DNA of 64,000 nucleotides from the NCBI RefSeq assembly GCF_016925635.1, contig NZ_CP070490.1, forward strand, positions 1,928,001 to 1,992,000. Reading direction: 5' to 3'. This stretch comes from Lysinibacillus fusiformis. GTDB lineage: Bacteria; Bacillota; Bacilli; Bacillales_A; Planococcaceae. Position 1 is the first letter of the stretch, and every line of letters starts with the position of its first letter. Positions 19,959 through 28,095 of the stretch are shown here, piece after piece. Below the pieces are notes generated by a model that had not been told where the DNA came from, searched no databases, and worked only from the letters and a program-made list of their open reading frames with translations. Position numbers and translations under genes: made by a program.

Positions 19959-21665
19959 TTAGATGGCTGTACCAGCACTGCCTTTTGATAGTTTTTCAGA
20001 AATAATAAGGACAACTAAAATTAAACAAATTTGTAAGACACCATAAGCACAGGCGGTCCCAAATTTAAATGCATATAATTTTTGGAATATCGCTACAGAC
20101 AATGGAATAGTGGATGTACTGTAAATTAGAATGGATGCAACAAATTCACCAAAGCTTTGCACGAGGGCTAAGAGTGTCCCTGCTAAAATCCCGGTGAATG
20201 TTAAAGGCACGACAATACGTCTAAATGTATACCACCAGTTGGCCCCTAAGCCACGTGATGCCTCTTCAATCGATTGATCTAGCTGTACAAGAGAGGCGGA
20301 TGTTGATCGAAAAACAAGTGGTAAATGTCGAATAAAGTAGGCTAATGGCAAAATCCAAAATGTACCGATCAATACTTGATTAAAACTAAAGATGCTTTCT
20401 GTACTAAAGGCAGCAATTAAATTAACAGCTACAACTGTTCCTGGCAAAGCCCAAGGTACCATTATCAAAATATCGAGCAAGGTTTTCCCTTTAAAATTTA
20501 AGCGCACCATAGCATAAGCGGCCGCGACACCAAAGATGATATTGCCCAGTGTTGCAATGACACCCATTTGAATGGAGTTCCAAATGGGTCGCCAGGTGCG
20601 CTCATCGGTAAAAAGGGCAATATAATGATCGATTGTATAGTCGGTCGGGAGAATTTGGGTTTTCCAAGCTCCATCCACAGAAAAGGATATCAATATCAGC
20701 ACTAAAATAGGCAATATCAATATTAATGTGCCAACAAAAGAGGCAATTGTTGCTATAATTTTCACCTTTTTTGAGGATACCTCTGAACGGTGAACACTAA
20801 TTCCCTTACTGAGATTTTGATAATTTCGGCGATTTTGATACCAACGCATGATGATTAAAAAAGTGATAGACACAAAGGATAATATCATCGACTGTGTTGC
20901 AGCCATCTCAAGATTCCCATTTGTACGTGATAAATAAATTTGCATTGTCATAGTGCGCTCCACACCAAACATTAAAGGTGCAGTATAAGAAGCCATAGAA
21001 ATCATAAACACCAATAAGGATGAGGCAACAATAGAAGGTGTGAGCATTGGTAAAATAACCTTTGTCCATACGCGAATACGTCCTGCACCCAGACTAGTAG
21101 CAGCCTCTTCAAGAGCTGGATCAAGCCCCTTAATAGCAGCAGAGGCTGTTAAATAGAAGTACGTATACATTGTGAATGTATGGACGACGATGACTCCCCA
21201 TATTCCCTTCAAGGCAAAAGGCACATGATCTAACCCAAATAGATGCTGCAAAATTCGTGGGAAAATCCCGCTATCCCCATATAAAAATGAAAAGGAAAGC
21301 ACACCCACTAAAGGAGGAAGTGCCATTGGAACCAAAACTAAAACGGACAATATCCGTCTCCCAGGGAAATTATAGCGTTCTAGTAAAAAGGCCATCGTTA
21401 CCCCAACAAGAGCACAGCAAATAACACTGACAAATGAAATATAAATACTGGTCCACAAACCCTCTAAATTTGCTGGACTAGCTATATCAAAAAATTTCTT
21501 ATAGTGAAAGAATGCTTCATCCCCTGCAAAGCTTTGGATGAAAGTTTGATAGAAGGGGTAAATCACATAGGCGAACAACACTAAAAATAATGGCGATATT
21601 AAAACATAGACAAACCAATTGGCTTGAAATATTCGCGTCCACACACTTTCAGACTGTTTCCCCAT
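19959..21665 (-). CDS. ABC importer permease, fused two-domain Fe(III) type
   Basis: 568 aa with about twelve membrane helices, made of two homologous permease halves as in FbpB-type iron transporters. Each half has an EAA loop for contact with the ATPase: EEAATSLGAGRIRVWTKVILP (split here as about residues 187-207) and EEASRGLGANWW (about 485-496). It is preceded by GGAGG. It forms a complete importer with the ATPase and the binding lipoprotein. The family transports ferric iron, putrescine, thiamine or phosphonates; the cargo here is unknown but is probably the substrate of the adjacent lyase. Confidence 0.88.
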   Translation of the reverse strand: MGKQSESVWTRIFQANWFVYVLISPLFLVLFAYVIYPFYQTFIQSFAGDEAFFHYKKFFDIASPANLEGLWTSIYISFVSVICCALVGVTMAFLLERYNFPGRRILSVLVLVPMALPPLVGVLSFSFLYGDSGIFPRILQHLFGLDHVPFALKGIWGVIVVHTFTMYTYFYLTASAAIKGLDPALEEAATSLGAGRIRVWTKVILPMLTPSIVASSLLVFMISMASYTAPLMFGVERTMTMQIYLSRTNGNLEMAATQSMILSFVSITFLIIMRWYQNRRNYQNLSKGISVHRSEVSSKKVKIIATIASFVGTLILILPILVLILISFSVDGAWKTQILPTDYTIDHYIALFTDERTWRPIWNSIQMGVIATLGNIIFGVAAAYAMVRLNFKGKTLLDILIMVPWALPGTVVAVNLIAAFSTESIFSFNQVLIGTFWILPLAYFIRHLPLVFRSTSASLVQLDQSIEEASRGLGANWWYTFRRIVVPLTFTGILAGTLLALVQSFGEFVASILIYSTSTIPLSVAIFQKLYAFKFGTACAYGVLQICLILVVLIISEKLSKGSAGTAI

Positions 21666-21677
21666 ATTGGCTTCCTC

Positions 21678-22748
21678 CTATTCCCCTAAAAAGTACAGTG
21701 AATCTTGTGCCATATGGATGGTAATATCTTCACCGATCTTTTTGATTTGGTCATAAGAATTAATAAGCATTACTTTAAGTGAGAACGCCGTAAAATCTAC
21801 AATGTAATTAACGCTAATACCTGTAAATTCTACGAATGTAATTTTTCCTGTTAATGTGTTATCACCAGTACCAAGTTGAATCGATTCTGGACGAATAGAA
21901 ATAAATACTTTGTCTCCAATCATATGCGTTAAAGAGGGAGAGCTTTGTTGTTTTCGCCCAGTTAAAATATGTCCATTTACTGTTCGTACTTGTACATCAT
22001 CATTCTCAATAGTCTGGATAGAACCTTCAATTAAATTAGTTTCACCAATAAAATTAGCCACGAAACGATCTTCGGGCTGGTGATAAATTTCTTGAGGGGT
22101 CCCAATTTGCTTGATATAGCCATCTTCCATAACCATGATTCGATCCGACATGGACATGGCCTCCATTTGATCATGTGTAACGTAAATGGTTGTGACTCCC
22201 AGCTCAGATTGGATTCGTTTGATTTCAATACGTGTTTCCTCACGTAATTTTGCATCTAGATTGGATAGAGGTTCATCTAGCAATAAAATATCTGGCTCTA
22301 TCACGAGTGCTCTAGCTAAAGCAACACGCTGCTGCTGCCCACCAGATAGCTCATTTATTTTTCTGTTGCCGTAAGCTGCAAGATGTACTTGTCCTCTAAT
22401 TCGATCAACCTTGTGTTGAATCTCAGCCTTTGAAAATTTTCGAACTTGTAAACCAAATGCAATATTCTCATCAACCGTCATATGGGGAAAAAGGGCATAA
22501 TTTTGAAATACCATGCCGATATTGCGTTTATTGGGCTGAAGTCGAGTGACATCTCGATCATCAAAAAGAATTTTGCCTTTAGTAGGGTAATAAAAGCCTG
22601 CGAGCATCCTTAAAGTGGTTGTTTTGCCGCAGCCGCTAGGGCCGAGAAAAGTAAAAAATTCACCTGCTTTTATTTCAAGATTTAAATCTTTCACACCAGA
22701 TACTTGACCAAAATACTTCGAGACATTTTCGATTCTGACACTTTTCAA
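21678..22748 (-). CDS. ABC importer ATPase (PotA/FbpC type)
   Basis: 356 aa. Walker A GPSGCGKTT at 36-44, Q-loop in MVFQNY, signature LSGGQQQR at 134-141, Walker B ILLLDEP, and a C-terminal TOBE-like domain (about residues 280-350). The start is TTG at 22748: GGAG lies 7 nt upstream, and the nearby ATG is out of frame. It energises uptake by the fused permease. The permease gene follows after 12 nt. Confidence 0.9.
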   Translation of the reverse strand: MKSVRIENVSKYFGQVSGVKDLNLEIKAGEFFTFLGPSGCGKTTTLRMLAGFYYPTKGKILFDDRDVTRLQPNKRNIGMVFQNYALFPHMTVDENIAFGLQVRKFSKAEIQHKVDRIRGQVHLAAYGNRKINELSGGQQQRVALARALVIEPDILLLDEPLSNLDAKLREETRIEIKRIQSELGVTTIYVTHDQMEAMSMSDRIMVMEDGYIKQIGTPQEIYHQPEDRFVANFIGETNLIEGSIQTIENDDVQVRTVNGHILTGRKQQSSPSLTHMIGDKVFISIRPESIQLGTGDNTLTGKITFVEFTGISVNYIVDFTAFSLKVMLINSYDQIKKIGEDITIHMAQDSLYFLGE

Positions 22749-22831
22749 TCATAAACTCCTCTCTAACAAAGAATCTAGATGATGCAGGAAGGTAAAAATT
22801 CGCTGCATAAGCCGAATTTTTACCCATTCTA

Positions 22832-23938
22832 CTATTTACTGCGCCCTTTAATATTGTTATCCCAGTATTCCATCCATTCAGCTTCTTTGTCAGACATTAG
22901 CTGCCAATCAATATCGAATGTTTTTAAATCTAATTCCTGGTACCATTCTGGCATGGAGGCTTTGTCGATATCAGAACGTGTAGGAATTTGATAATAATCA
23001 TTAGCTAATTGTGTTACCATCTCTTTTTCAAATAAAAACTCGACAAATAGTTTCGCATTTTCCAGGTTTTTCGCATTGTTTACAACTGCTACACCATCTA
23101 CTAAAATAGGTGCTCCGCTTTTTGGATAAATATAATCAAAAGGATAATCTGTCGTATATTTTTTTAATAAAATATCTTGCAGATTCCATAAGGAGACACT
23201 GCCTTCTTGACGTGTTAGCTTTAAATACAAAGCATTAGGGTCTTGCGTGTACTCCTTTGTATTGGCATCTAATTGTAATAACCATTCATAGCCTTTATCA
23301 GGTGAATCGGCACCTTGTCGTACAATCATTGAGGAATAAATTGTGCGCATTGTACCTGACGCAAGTACACCTCTGATTAAAATTTGATCCTTCCATTTAG
23401 GATCTAATAAGTCATCCCAGTCCTGTGGACCAGTTTCTTTTGTTAGTAAATCACTATTAATCATAATGACTTCTGGTAACAACATTTCGCCGAACCATCG
23501 TCCATCCACATCTTTGTGCGTGGCATCAATAGCGTCAATAAAGCTCGGCTGCCAAGCATGTAGTAAGTCTTCATTTGCACCAACAATGAGAGCGGATTGT
23601 GTTCCACCCCACCAAAAATCTGCTTGAGGATTTGCCTTTTCACCACGTAGACGTTCTAAAATTTGTTGAGCACCCATCGTTAAAAATTCTACTTCAATGT
23701 CTGGATATTTTTCATTAAACTGATCGATCACATTTTGCACCATTTCTTCATCCCGTCCAGTGTAAATCACAAGCTTGCCTGAAGGTGACGTTGCTGCTAC
23801 TTCTGTTTTGTCGCCATCAGAAGCTTTGTCGTTATTTGCTGCATCATTTGTAGAATCTTGCTGATCATTGCCGTTACAAGCAGCTAAAACGAAAAGCATT
23901 ACCATAAGGAAAAAACCAAGAATACGTTTTTTTTTCAT
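22832..23938 (-). CDS. substrate-binding lipoprotein of Fe(III)-type ABC importer
   Basis: 368 aa. Signal peptide with lipobox VLAAC (Cys21), then a low-complexity linker rich in Asn, Asp and Ser, then a periplasmic-binding-protein type 2 fold with the motif KLVIYTGRDEEMVQNVIDQF typical of the ferric-iron/putrescine/phosphonate class. Mature protein is membrane-anchored outside the cell. ATG 23938 has GGGGAAG upstream; the TTG one codon earlier is less likely. First gene of a five-gene operon running to 17473; an 83-nt gap precedes the ATPase gene. The tyrosines that ligate iron in the Fbp family cannot be placed confidently. Confidence 0.88.
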   Translation of the reverse strand: MKKKRILGFFLMVMLFVLAACNGNDQQDSTNDAANNDKASDGDKTEVAATSPSGKLVIYTGRDEEMVQNVIDQFNEKYPDIEVEFLTMGAQQILERLRGEKANPQADFWWGGTQSALIVGANEDLLHAWQPSFIDAIDATHKDVDGRWFGEMLLPEVIMINSDLLTKETGPQDWDDLLDPKWKDQILIRGVLASGTMRTIYSSMIVRQGADSPDKGYEWLLQLDANTKEYTQDPNALYLKLTRQEGSVSLWNLQDILLKKYTTDYPFDYIYPKSGAPILVDGVAVVNNAKNLENAKLFVEFLFEKEMVTQLANDYYQIPTRSDIDKASMPEWYQELDLKTFDIDWQLMSDKEAEWMEYWDNNIKGRSK

Positions 23939-24084
23939 CAACTTCCCCTTTCTTAAAGTAAGTTACTTGCATAATGCAGTATAATACCGAAAGGGAACAT
24001 TAATGTTAGAATTATTAAAAAATTACATTTGCATTCATCATAGCGAAGTGCATGCTAGTAAGCAACGGCATTTCAATAAAGTTC

Positions 24085-24131
24085 AAAAAAACTCCTTAAA
24101 AAGGAATCATTCCATTTTTAAGGAGTTTTTT
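24085..24131. terminator. bidirectional terminator
   Basis: AAAAAACTCCTTAAAAA pairs with TTTTTAAGGAGTTTTTT around GGAATCATTCC, itself a small dyad. It ends the EamA gene (stop 7 nt away) and insulates the operon promoter region at 23942-24084. Confidence 0.9.
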
Positions 24132-24137
24132 GTAAGT

Positions 24138-25052
24138 TTATGAATGTGCTTCTAAGAAGCTATCTTTTTGTTGACGTTGTGCAACAATGGTTGGCAGCAT
24201 CATGCCAGCAATAACGAGAACAATCCCAATAATTTGTACAGTAGTTAGAGGTTCATGTAAAACAATAACGGAAACAGTAACCGCCACTGGTAATTCGATG
24301 GCACTTAAAATAGAAGCAAGCGCACCACCGATTTTTGGAATAGCAATCGAAAATAAATAAATCGGCAATATAATACCGAAAAGACCAAGTGCTAGTCCAT
24401 ATTTCCAGAGGCCTTGCATGAATAATTTGCCGTTCCAAATAACCTCAGGGTTAAGGAAAATACTAATCATAATAAGGGCCACAAAGGAAACGATTAATAC
24501 CCTTGTTGTGGTAGTAACACCCTCGACAGGTCGGGAATTAAATTGAATGAAACATGCAAAAGTAACCGCTGCTGCAAAACCGAATAGCCACCCTTGAATA
24601 GGGATGTCACTTAAATCTACATTTAATACACCAGCAGCTAAAATGGTTCCTATAAATAAGATGACGATTGAAATCACTTCAGGTCTACTTGGTAATCTTT
24701 TATGAAGAGCACAATCAATCAGCAGACCAATCCATGTAAATTGGAATAACATGACTACTGCAAGAGAAGCAGGAAGATACTTTAAAGATTCTCCATATAC
24801 AATCCCTGTTGCCCCCGTAAAAATCCCAGTACATATTAAAATAAGTAAGCCCTTTTTGGACGGACTTGGTAATGTTCTGTCTGTAAAAATAAAGATAGCT
24901 ATTACGAGTATAAAGCCAATAATATACTGGCTTGAAACAGCCTCTGCTGATGTAAAGCCATGCTGCATAGCTACTTTGATAATAGTCGACAAAATCCCGT
25001 AACTACTAGAAGCAATGACAATCAAAAGAGGGTAAATAAAATTATTTTTCAT
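24138..25052 (-). CDS. EamA/DMT family transporter
   Basis: 304 aa with ten predicted membrane helices in two homologous halves of five (EamA/RhaT drug-metabolite transporter fold). The second half contains GGALASILSAIELPVAV and LHEPLTTVQIIGIVLVIAG, typical of the family. The substrate is unknown; members export amino acids, nucleotides or metabolites. A GNAT gene lies upstream on the same strand, 23 nt away, so the two may be co-transcribed. Confidence 0.9.
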   Translation of the reverse strand: MKNNFIYPLLIVIASSSYGILSTIIKVAMQHGFTSAEAVSSQYIIGFILVIAIFIFTDRTLPSPSKKGLLILICTGIFTGATGIVYGESLKYLPASLAVVMLFQFTWIGLLIDCALHKRLPSRPEVISIVILFIGTILAAGVLNVDLSDIPIQGWLFGFAAAVTFACFIQFNSRPVEGVTTTTRVLIVSFVALIMISIFLNPEVIWNGKLFMQGLWKYGLALGLFGIILPIYLFSIAIPKIGGALASILSAIELPVAVTVSVIVLHEPLTTVQIIGIVLVIAGMMLPTIVAQRQQKDSFLEAHS

Positions 25053-25075
25053 CTATTCGTATTTCACTTCACTTC

Positions 25076-25639
25076 CTAAAACTGTTTAACCATATGGTGA
25101 AAAGGCTCATCAATTATTGACCATGGCTCCGTAATAACAAAGCCTAAGCGTTCATAAAGACGGCGAGCATCTTCTTTTTCGGTTTCAACATTTAATGATA
25201 ATTTTGTATAGCCACGCTGCTTTGTCAGTTCTTCGGCAAATTGTAATAGCAATGTTCCGATTCCTTTACCACGTGCAGCTGGTGCAACACAAACTGTATC
25301 AATGTAAGCCTCATCTTCATGGGCTTCCTGGTCAATAACAATGGATGGCGCATTTTTTGCTTCAAGCCATTTAACAAGGTTAGCATCCATATGAACGGCT
25401 TGTTCGCCGTAATAATAAACGAGAATCCCCAAAATCTGTTCATTTTCAGTAGCGACAAAAGTATTTAAATAAGAATGTCGATTGTCTTCTTGTTGAAAAA
25501 GAACGGTCAGCTCTTGTATCACAGCCTCCGTTGATTGCTCACCAGTTAACCGATTAGCAATATCGCCAATGGCGTCGATAATTAAAGGCACAACAGCATG
25601 GGCATCTTGTGGTTGCGCTTGTCGAATTGTAATACTCAT
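25076..25639 (-). CDS. GNAT family N-acetyltransferase
   Basis: 187 aa. The acetyl-CoA-binding motif A is VCVAPAARGKGIGTLLLQFAEEL (RGKGIG core near residue 126), followed by LSLNVETEKEDARRLYERLGF, the standard GNAT motif B. Cytosolic. The acceptor is unknown. It lies upstream of the EamA transporter. Confidence 0.88.
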   Translation of the reverse strand: MSITIRQAQPQDAHAVVPLIIDAIGDIANRLTGEQSTEAVIQELTVLFQQEDNRHSYLNTFVATENEQILGILVYYYGEQAVHMDANLVKWLEAKNAPSIVIDQEAHEDEAYIDTVCVAPAARGKGIGTLLLQFAEELTKQRGYTKLSLNVETEKEDARRLYERLGFVITEPWSIIDEPFHHMVKQF

Positions 25640-25795
25640 TTTGATAATCCCTACCTTTCTATAGGCAAGTATAACAAAGATAGGGGATGACTCAAGTTAT
25701 CCATCCTCTCGTAAAGAAATGCCAAAAGTAAAAACCTTTATAGAATGACAATTTTCGTGTTAATCTATAATGACTAGACTTTCAGGAGGACTATC

Positions 25796-26743
25796 ATGAC
25801 AAAGCAAGAGAAGGATTTTATATTAGTCTATGGAGATGCTTTTATTGACTATATTGCTGATGATGTAACAAACACATCATTTACTAAATATATGGGTGGC
25901 GCAACGGTCAATGTTGCAGCGGGTATTAGCCGCATTGGTGCGCCTTCCGCATTAATTACAATTACGGGTGATGACGAGGGCTCGCAATTTGTGAGAGATG
26001 GGCTTGCCCAAGAGGGTGTGAAACTGGATTATGCCGTATTTGATCCAGCAAAACGAGTAAGTGGTGTTTATGTGCATCTAACAGAAGCATGTGAGCGAAT
26101 TTTTAAGGATTATGTTGATGAGACACCCGATTTACAAGTTGAACCATCACAGCTAAATGTAGCAGCTTTTAAGCATGCCTCTGCTTTAACGGTGTGTTCA
26201 GGCACAATGTTCCATCCAACAGCCCTTGCTACAACACGAGCAGCAGTAGAAATGGCTAAGGACAAGGGTGCAATTATTGCAATGGATGCAAATATCCGTC
26301 CTTTACGTTGGAGCAGTGAAGAAATTTGTCGAGATACGATTACATCATTTTTCGAGGATGTCGATATTTTAAAGGTGACGGATGATGAGCTATTCTTCCT
26401 GACAGAGACAAGTAGCTTAGAAGAAGGTATCGAGCAATTAAATAGCTATTTAGTGCCTATTATTTTAATTACCGTAGGAGAGAACGGGACTTATGCAGTC
26501 CTTAATGGTGAGGTTATCCATGTACCGACTGAGAAAGTAGTGCCTGTGGATACTACAGGTGCGGGAGATGCATTTATGGCAGGTGTCCTACGTGATGTCC
26601 ATTATAATGGTTTACCTACAACAAAAGCAGAACTAGTGCGTTGTACAAGCTTTGGCAACAAATTAGGAGCTTTTGCCGCAACAAAAGCAGGTGCTTTAAC
26701 GGCTCTACCATATTATGAGGATATTAAGCATTTACTAAAATAA
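25796..26743 (+). CDS. PfkB family carbohydrate kinase (fructokinase-like)
   Basis: 315 aa, ribokinase fold. PfkB signatures: YMGGATVNVAAGISRIG near the N-terminus and DTTGAGDAFMAGVL at the C-terminus with the catalytic Asp in the GAGD loop. Closest in style to fructokinases or other sugar kinases; the sugar cannot be fixed. AGGAGG lies 7 nt before the ATG. Followed within about 20 nt by a tyrosine-phosphatase-like gene, so the two form an operon. Confidence 0.88.
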   Translation: MTKQEKDFILVYGDAFIDYIADDVTNTSFTKYMGGATVNVAAGISRIGAPSALITITGDDEGSQFVRDGLAQEGVKLDYAVFDPAKRVSGVYVHLTEACERIFKDYVDETPDLQVEPSQLNVAAFKHASALTVCSGTMFHPTALATTRAAVEMAKDKGAIIAMDANIRPLRWSSEEICRDTITSFFEDVDILKVTDDELFFLTETSSLEEGIEQLNSYLVPIILITVGENGTYAVLNGEVIHVPTEKVVPVDTTGAGDAFMAGVLRDVHYNGLPTTKAELVRCTSFGNKLGAFAATKAGALTALPYYEDIKHLLK

Positions 26744-26763
26744 ACATGTGAGGCGTGGAGAAT

Positions 26764-27195
26764 ATGGAGAAAAACTACGATGTTTTAGTAAAGGATCAAC
26801 TGTTCTTTGGCGGTGCAAAAGATGCAGAGGCTGCATTTACACAAGAATCCGTTGATGTTGTGATAGATGTTCGTGTTCAAGGGCTATCCCTTCAAGAGCA
26901 GGAAACAGTTCCTTATTCTTATAAACATATGCCTATAGCAGATGAAGATAGTGAGGTAGCATCATCCATCCAACAAGTAGCGAAGGAAGTTGCTTTAGCC
27001 TATGAGACAGGGCAGAAAGTATATGTTCACTGTGGAAGTGGTGGCGGTCGTGCAGGTGTTGCAGCTACCGCTGTACTAATGGAGTTGGGAATGGCCAATT
27101 CTTTAGAGGAAGCAGAGGCAGCAGTTAAAACAGCTCGTCCACAAGTAACCATTCGCCCAAAAATGGAAGATGCTCTGCAAAAACTTTATAAATAA
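26764..27195 (+). CDS. dual-specificity/tyrosine phosphatase-like protein
   Basis: 143 aa. The P-loop VHCGSGGGRAG carries the CX5R active site (Cys90, Arg96) of dual-specificity phosphatases. An acidic residue in IPADEDSE-like MPIADEDSE could be the general acid. ATG 26764 has two weak upstream purine tracts; a GTG at 26755 in the same frame (146 aa) is the alternative. It follows a PfkB kinase gene, so it may dephosphorylate a sugar phosphate or a protein. Terminator copy 1 and repeat copy B follow. Confidence 0.82.
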   Translation: MEKNYDVLVKDQLFFGGAKDAEAAFTQESVDVVIDVRVQGLSLQEQETVPYSYKHMPIADEDSEVASSIQQVAKEVALAYETGQKVYVHCGSGGGRAGVAATAVLMELGMANSLEEAEAAVKTARPQVTIRPKMEDALQKLYK

Positions 27196-27201
27196 TAGAG
27201 A

Positions 27202-27225
27202 AGATGTACTAATTAAGGTACATCT
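27202..27225 (+). terminator. terminator hairpin, first copy (flank of repeat B)
   Basis: AGATGTACT...AGGTACATCT is a stem-loop right after the phosphatase gene. The identical 24 nt recur at 27779-27802 on the other side of repeat B. This copy is followed by CATATTTTTG rather than a pure T tract; the second copy keeps the T tract. Confidence 0.85.
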
Positions 27226-27232
27226 CATATTT

Positions 27233-27773
27233 TTGAAAAACAAAACCATCAATAGAATTTTTGTGAAAGGTGAAAATGGTTTCCGTTGCAGGCTACTTGC
27301 TTTCCTGTGGGCGAGCGCCGAATCGCTTCCTCCGCTATCGCTCCGTGCAGGGCTTCGCCTATCTCGCTATCCCACGGGAGTCAAGTAGCCTTCCACTCCA
27401 ACCTACTAAAGTGTTATCTTTTTAGCAAAGGTTTTCAGCTAAAGTGAAGATGTTCACTATTCTTTATGAAGAGGTGTTGTCACGCATCACTTCTCCACAT
27501 TAAAAATAAGTGCCTCTCCTCTCTCTAATAAGACAAATAGTGGGCTATTTTGTTCACTACTACTAGTATGAAAGACATTTTCAGAATGGTTGATTGGAGT
27601 GGAGCCAGCGTCACTCCAAGGGGATTTAGCGTCACAGAGGAGACCCTGGAGCGAACGGAAGTGAGTAAAGCGGCTCATCGGACGCCCCCTGGAAAGGACG
27701 CTGGCGGAACGGAAATCAATCCCTCACCTTGCAAAGTTGTTTTTTCTGCTGTTGACACCATCTTTTTTCAACA
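27233..27773 (+). repeat. two-hairpin repeat family, copy B (near full length)
   Basis: About 541 bp. It begins TTGAAAAACAAAACC and ends CATCTTTTTTCAACA. Module 1 (about 27290-27405) has outer arms GGCTACTTG and CAAGTAGCC plus CCTGTGGG with CCCACGGG. Module 2 (about 27588-27721) has GGTTGATT with AATCAA and GCCAGCGTC with GACGCTGGC. About 185 nt of AT-rich spacer separates them. Open frames across module 2 (MVDWSGASVTPRG...) recur only because the repeat recurs; none has a proper start. It is flanked by a perfect 24-bp duplication of a terminator hairpin. Confidence 0.9.
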
Positions 27774-27778
27774 ACATG

Positions 27779-27809
27779 AGATGTACTAATTAAGGTACAT
27801 CTTTTTTTT
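27779..27809 (+). terminator. terminator hairpin, second copy with T tract
   Basis: Same 24-nt hairpin as 27202-27225, here followed by seven T. It is probably the ancestral terminator of the kinase-phosphatase operon, now on the far side of repeat B. Confidence 0.88.
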
Positions 27810-27825
27810 ATGGTGTAAGAGATAT

Positions 27826-27850
27826 TTTGTTCTATACATATTAGAACAAA
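27826..27850. promoter_or_regulatory. 25-bp palindrome in ABC operon promoter
   Basis: TTTGTTCTA and TAGAACAAA are perfect 9-bp arms around TACATAT. It ends 1 nt before the YtrA-type operator and may be a second operator for another regulator. The -35 region probably lies here. Confidence 0.6.
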
Positions 27851-27851
27851 G

Positions 27852-27874
27852 TTGTTATAGTTAGTATATAACAA
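27852..27874. promoter_or_regulatory. palindromic YtrA-type operator (copy 2)
   Basis: TTGTTATA and TATAACAA arms in a 23-bp site that matches 8058-8080 at 22 of 23 positions (centre TTAGT against TAGTT with the same arms, offset by the arm-edge base). It lies 17 nt before the 27892 start, the same distance as the copy before gntR. No GntR gene lies in this operon, so the repressor encoded at 8098 is the probable binder. Confidence 0.82.
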
Positions 27875-27891
27875 ATAATGAGGTGATCTGT

Positions 27892-28095
27892 ATGATGGAG
27901 GAATTAGCAAAAGTTCCATGGGCAGTTATAGCACCGCTCATCATCGTTCAAATTATTTTGATGATCGTAGCACTTATTGATTTACGTAAAATTCATGCAA
28001 CAAACGGGCCTAAAATTCTTTGGGTATTTATCATTATCTTTGCTAATCTATTAGGGTCAATTGCGTACTTTATAGTGGGGAGAAAGCAGTCATGA
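27892..28095 (+). CDS. small PLDc_N-type membrane protein
   Basis: 67 aa with two membrane helices (about 11-30 and 42-62). The sequence matches the phospholipase D N-terminal (PLDc_N) type membrane segment often found beside ABC exporters (DLRKIHATNGPKILWVFIIIF). ATG 27892 has AGGTG 6 nt upstream; the GTG at 27883 is not needed. It overlaps the ABC ATPase gene by 4 nt and probably assists or anchors the exporter. Confidence 0.8.
   Translation: MMEELAKVPWAVIAPLIIVQIILMIVALIDLRKIHATNGPKILWVFIIIFANLLGSIAYFIVGRKQS

Noticed and set aside
27170..27388. Open frame starting inside the phosphatase gene and running into repeat B
   Set aside because: It is the wrong frame of a real gene continued into a repeat.
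27202..27802. CRISPR array
   Set aside because: Only two copies of a 24-nt repeat separated by about 550 nt. No array and no cas gene.
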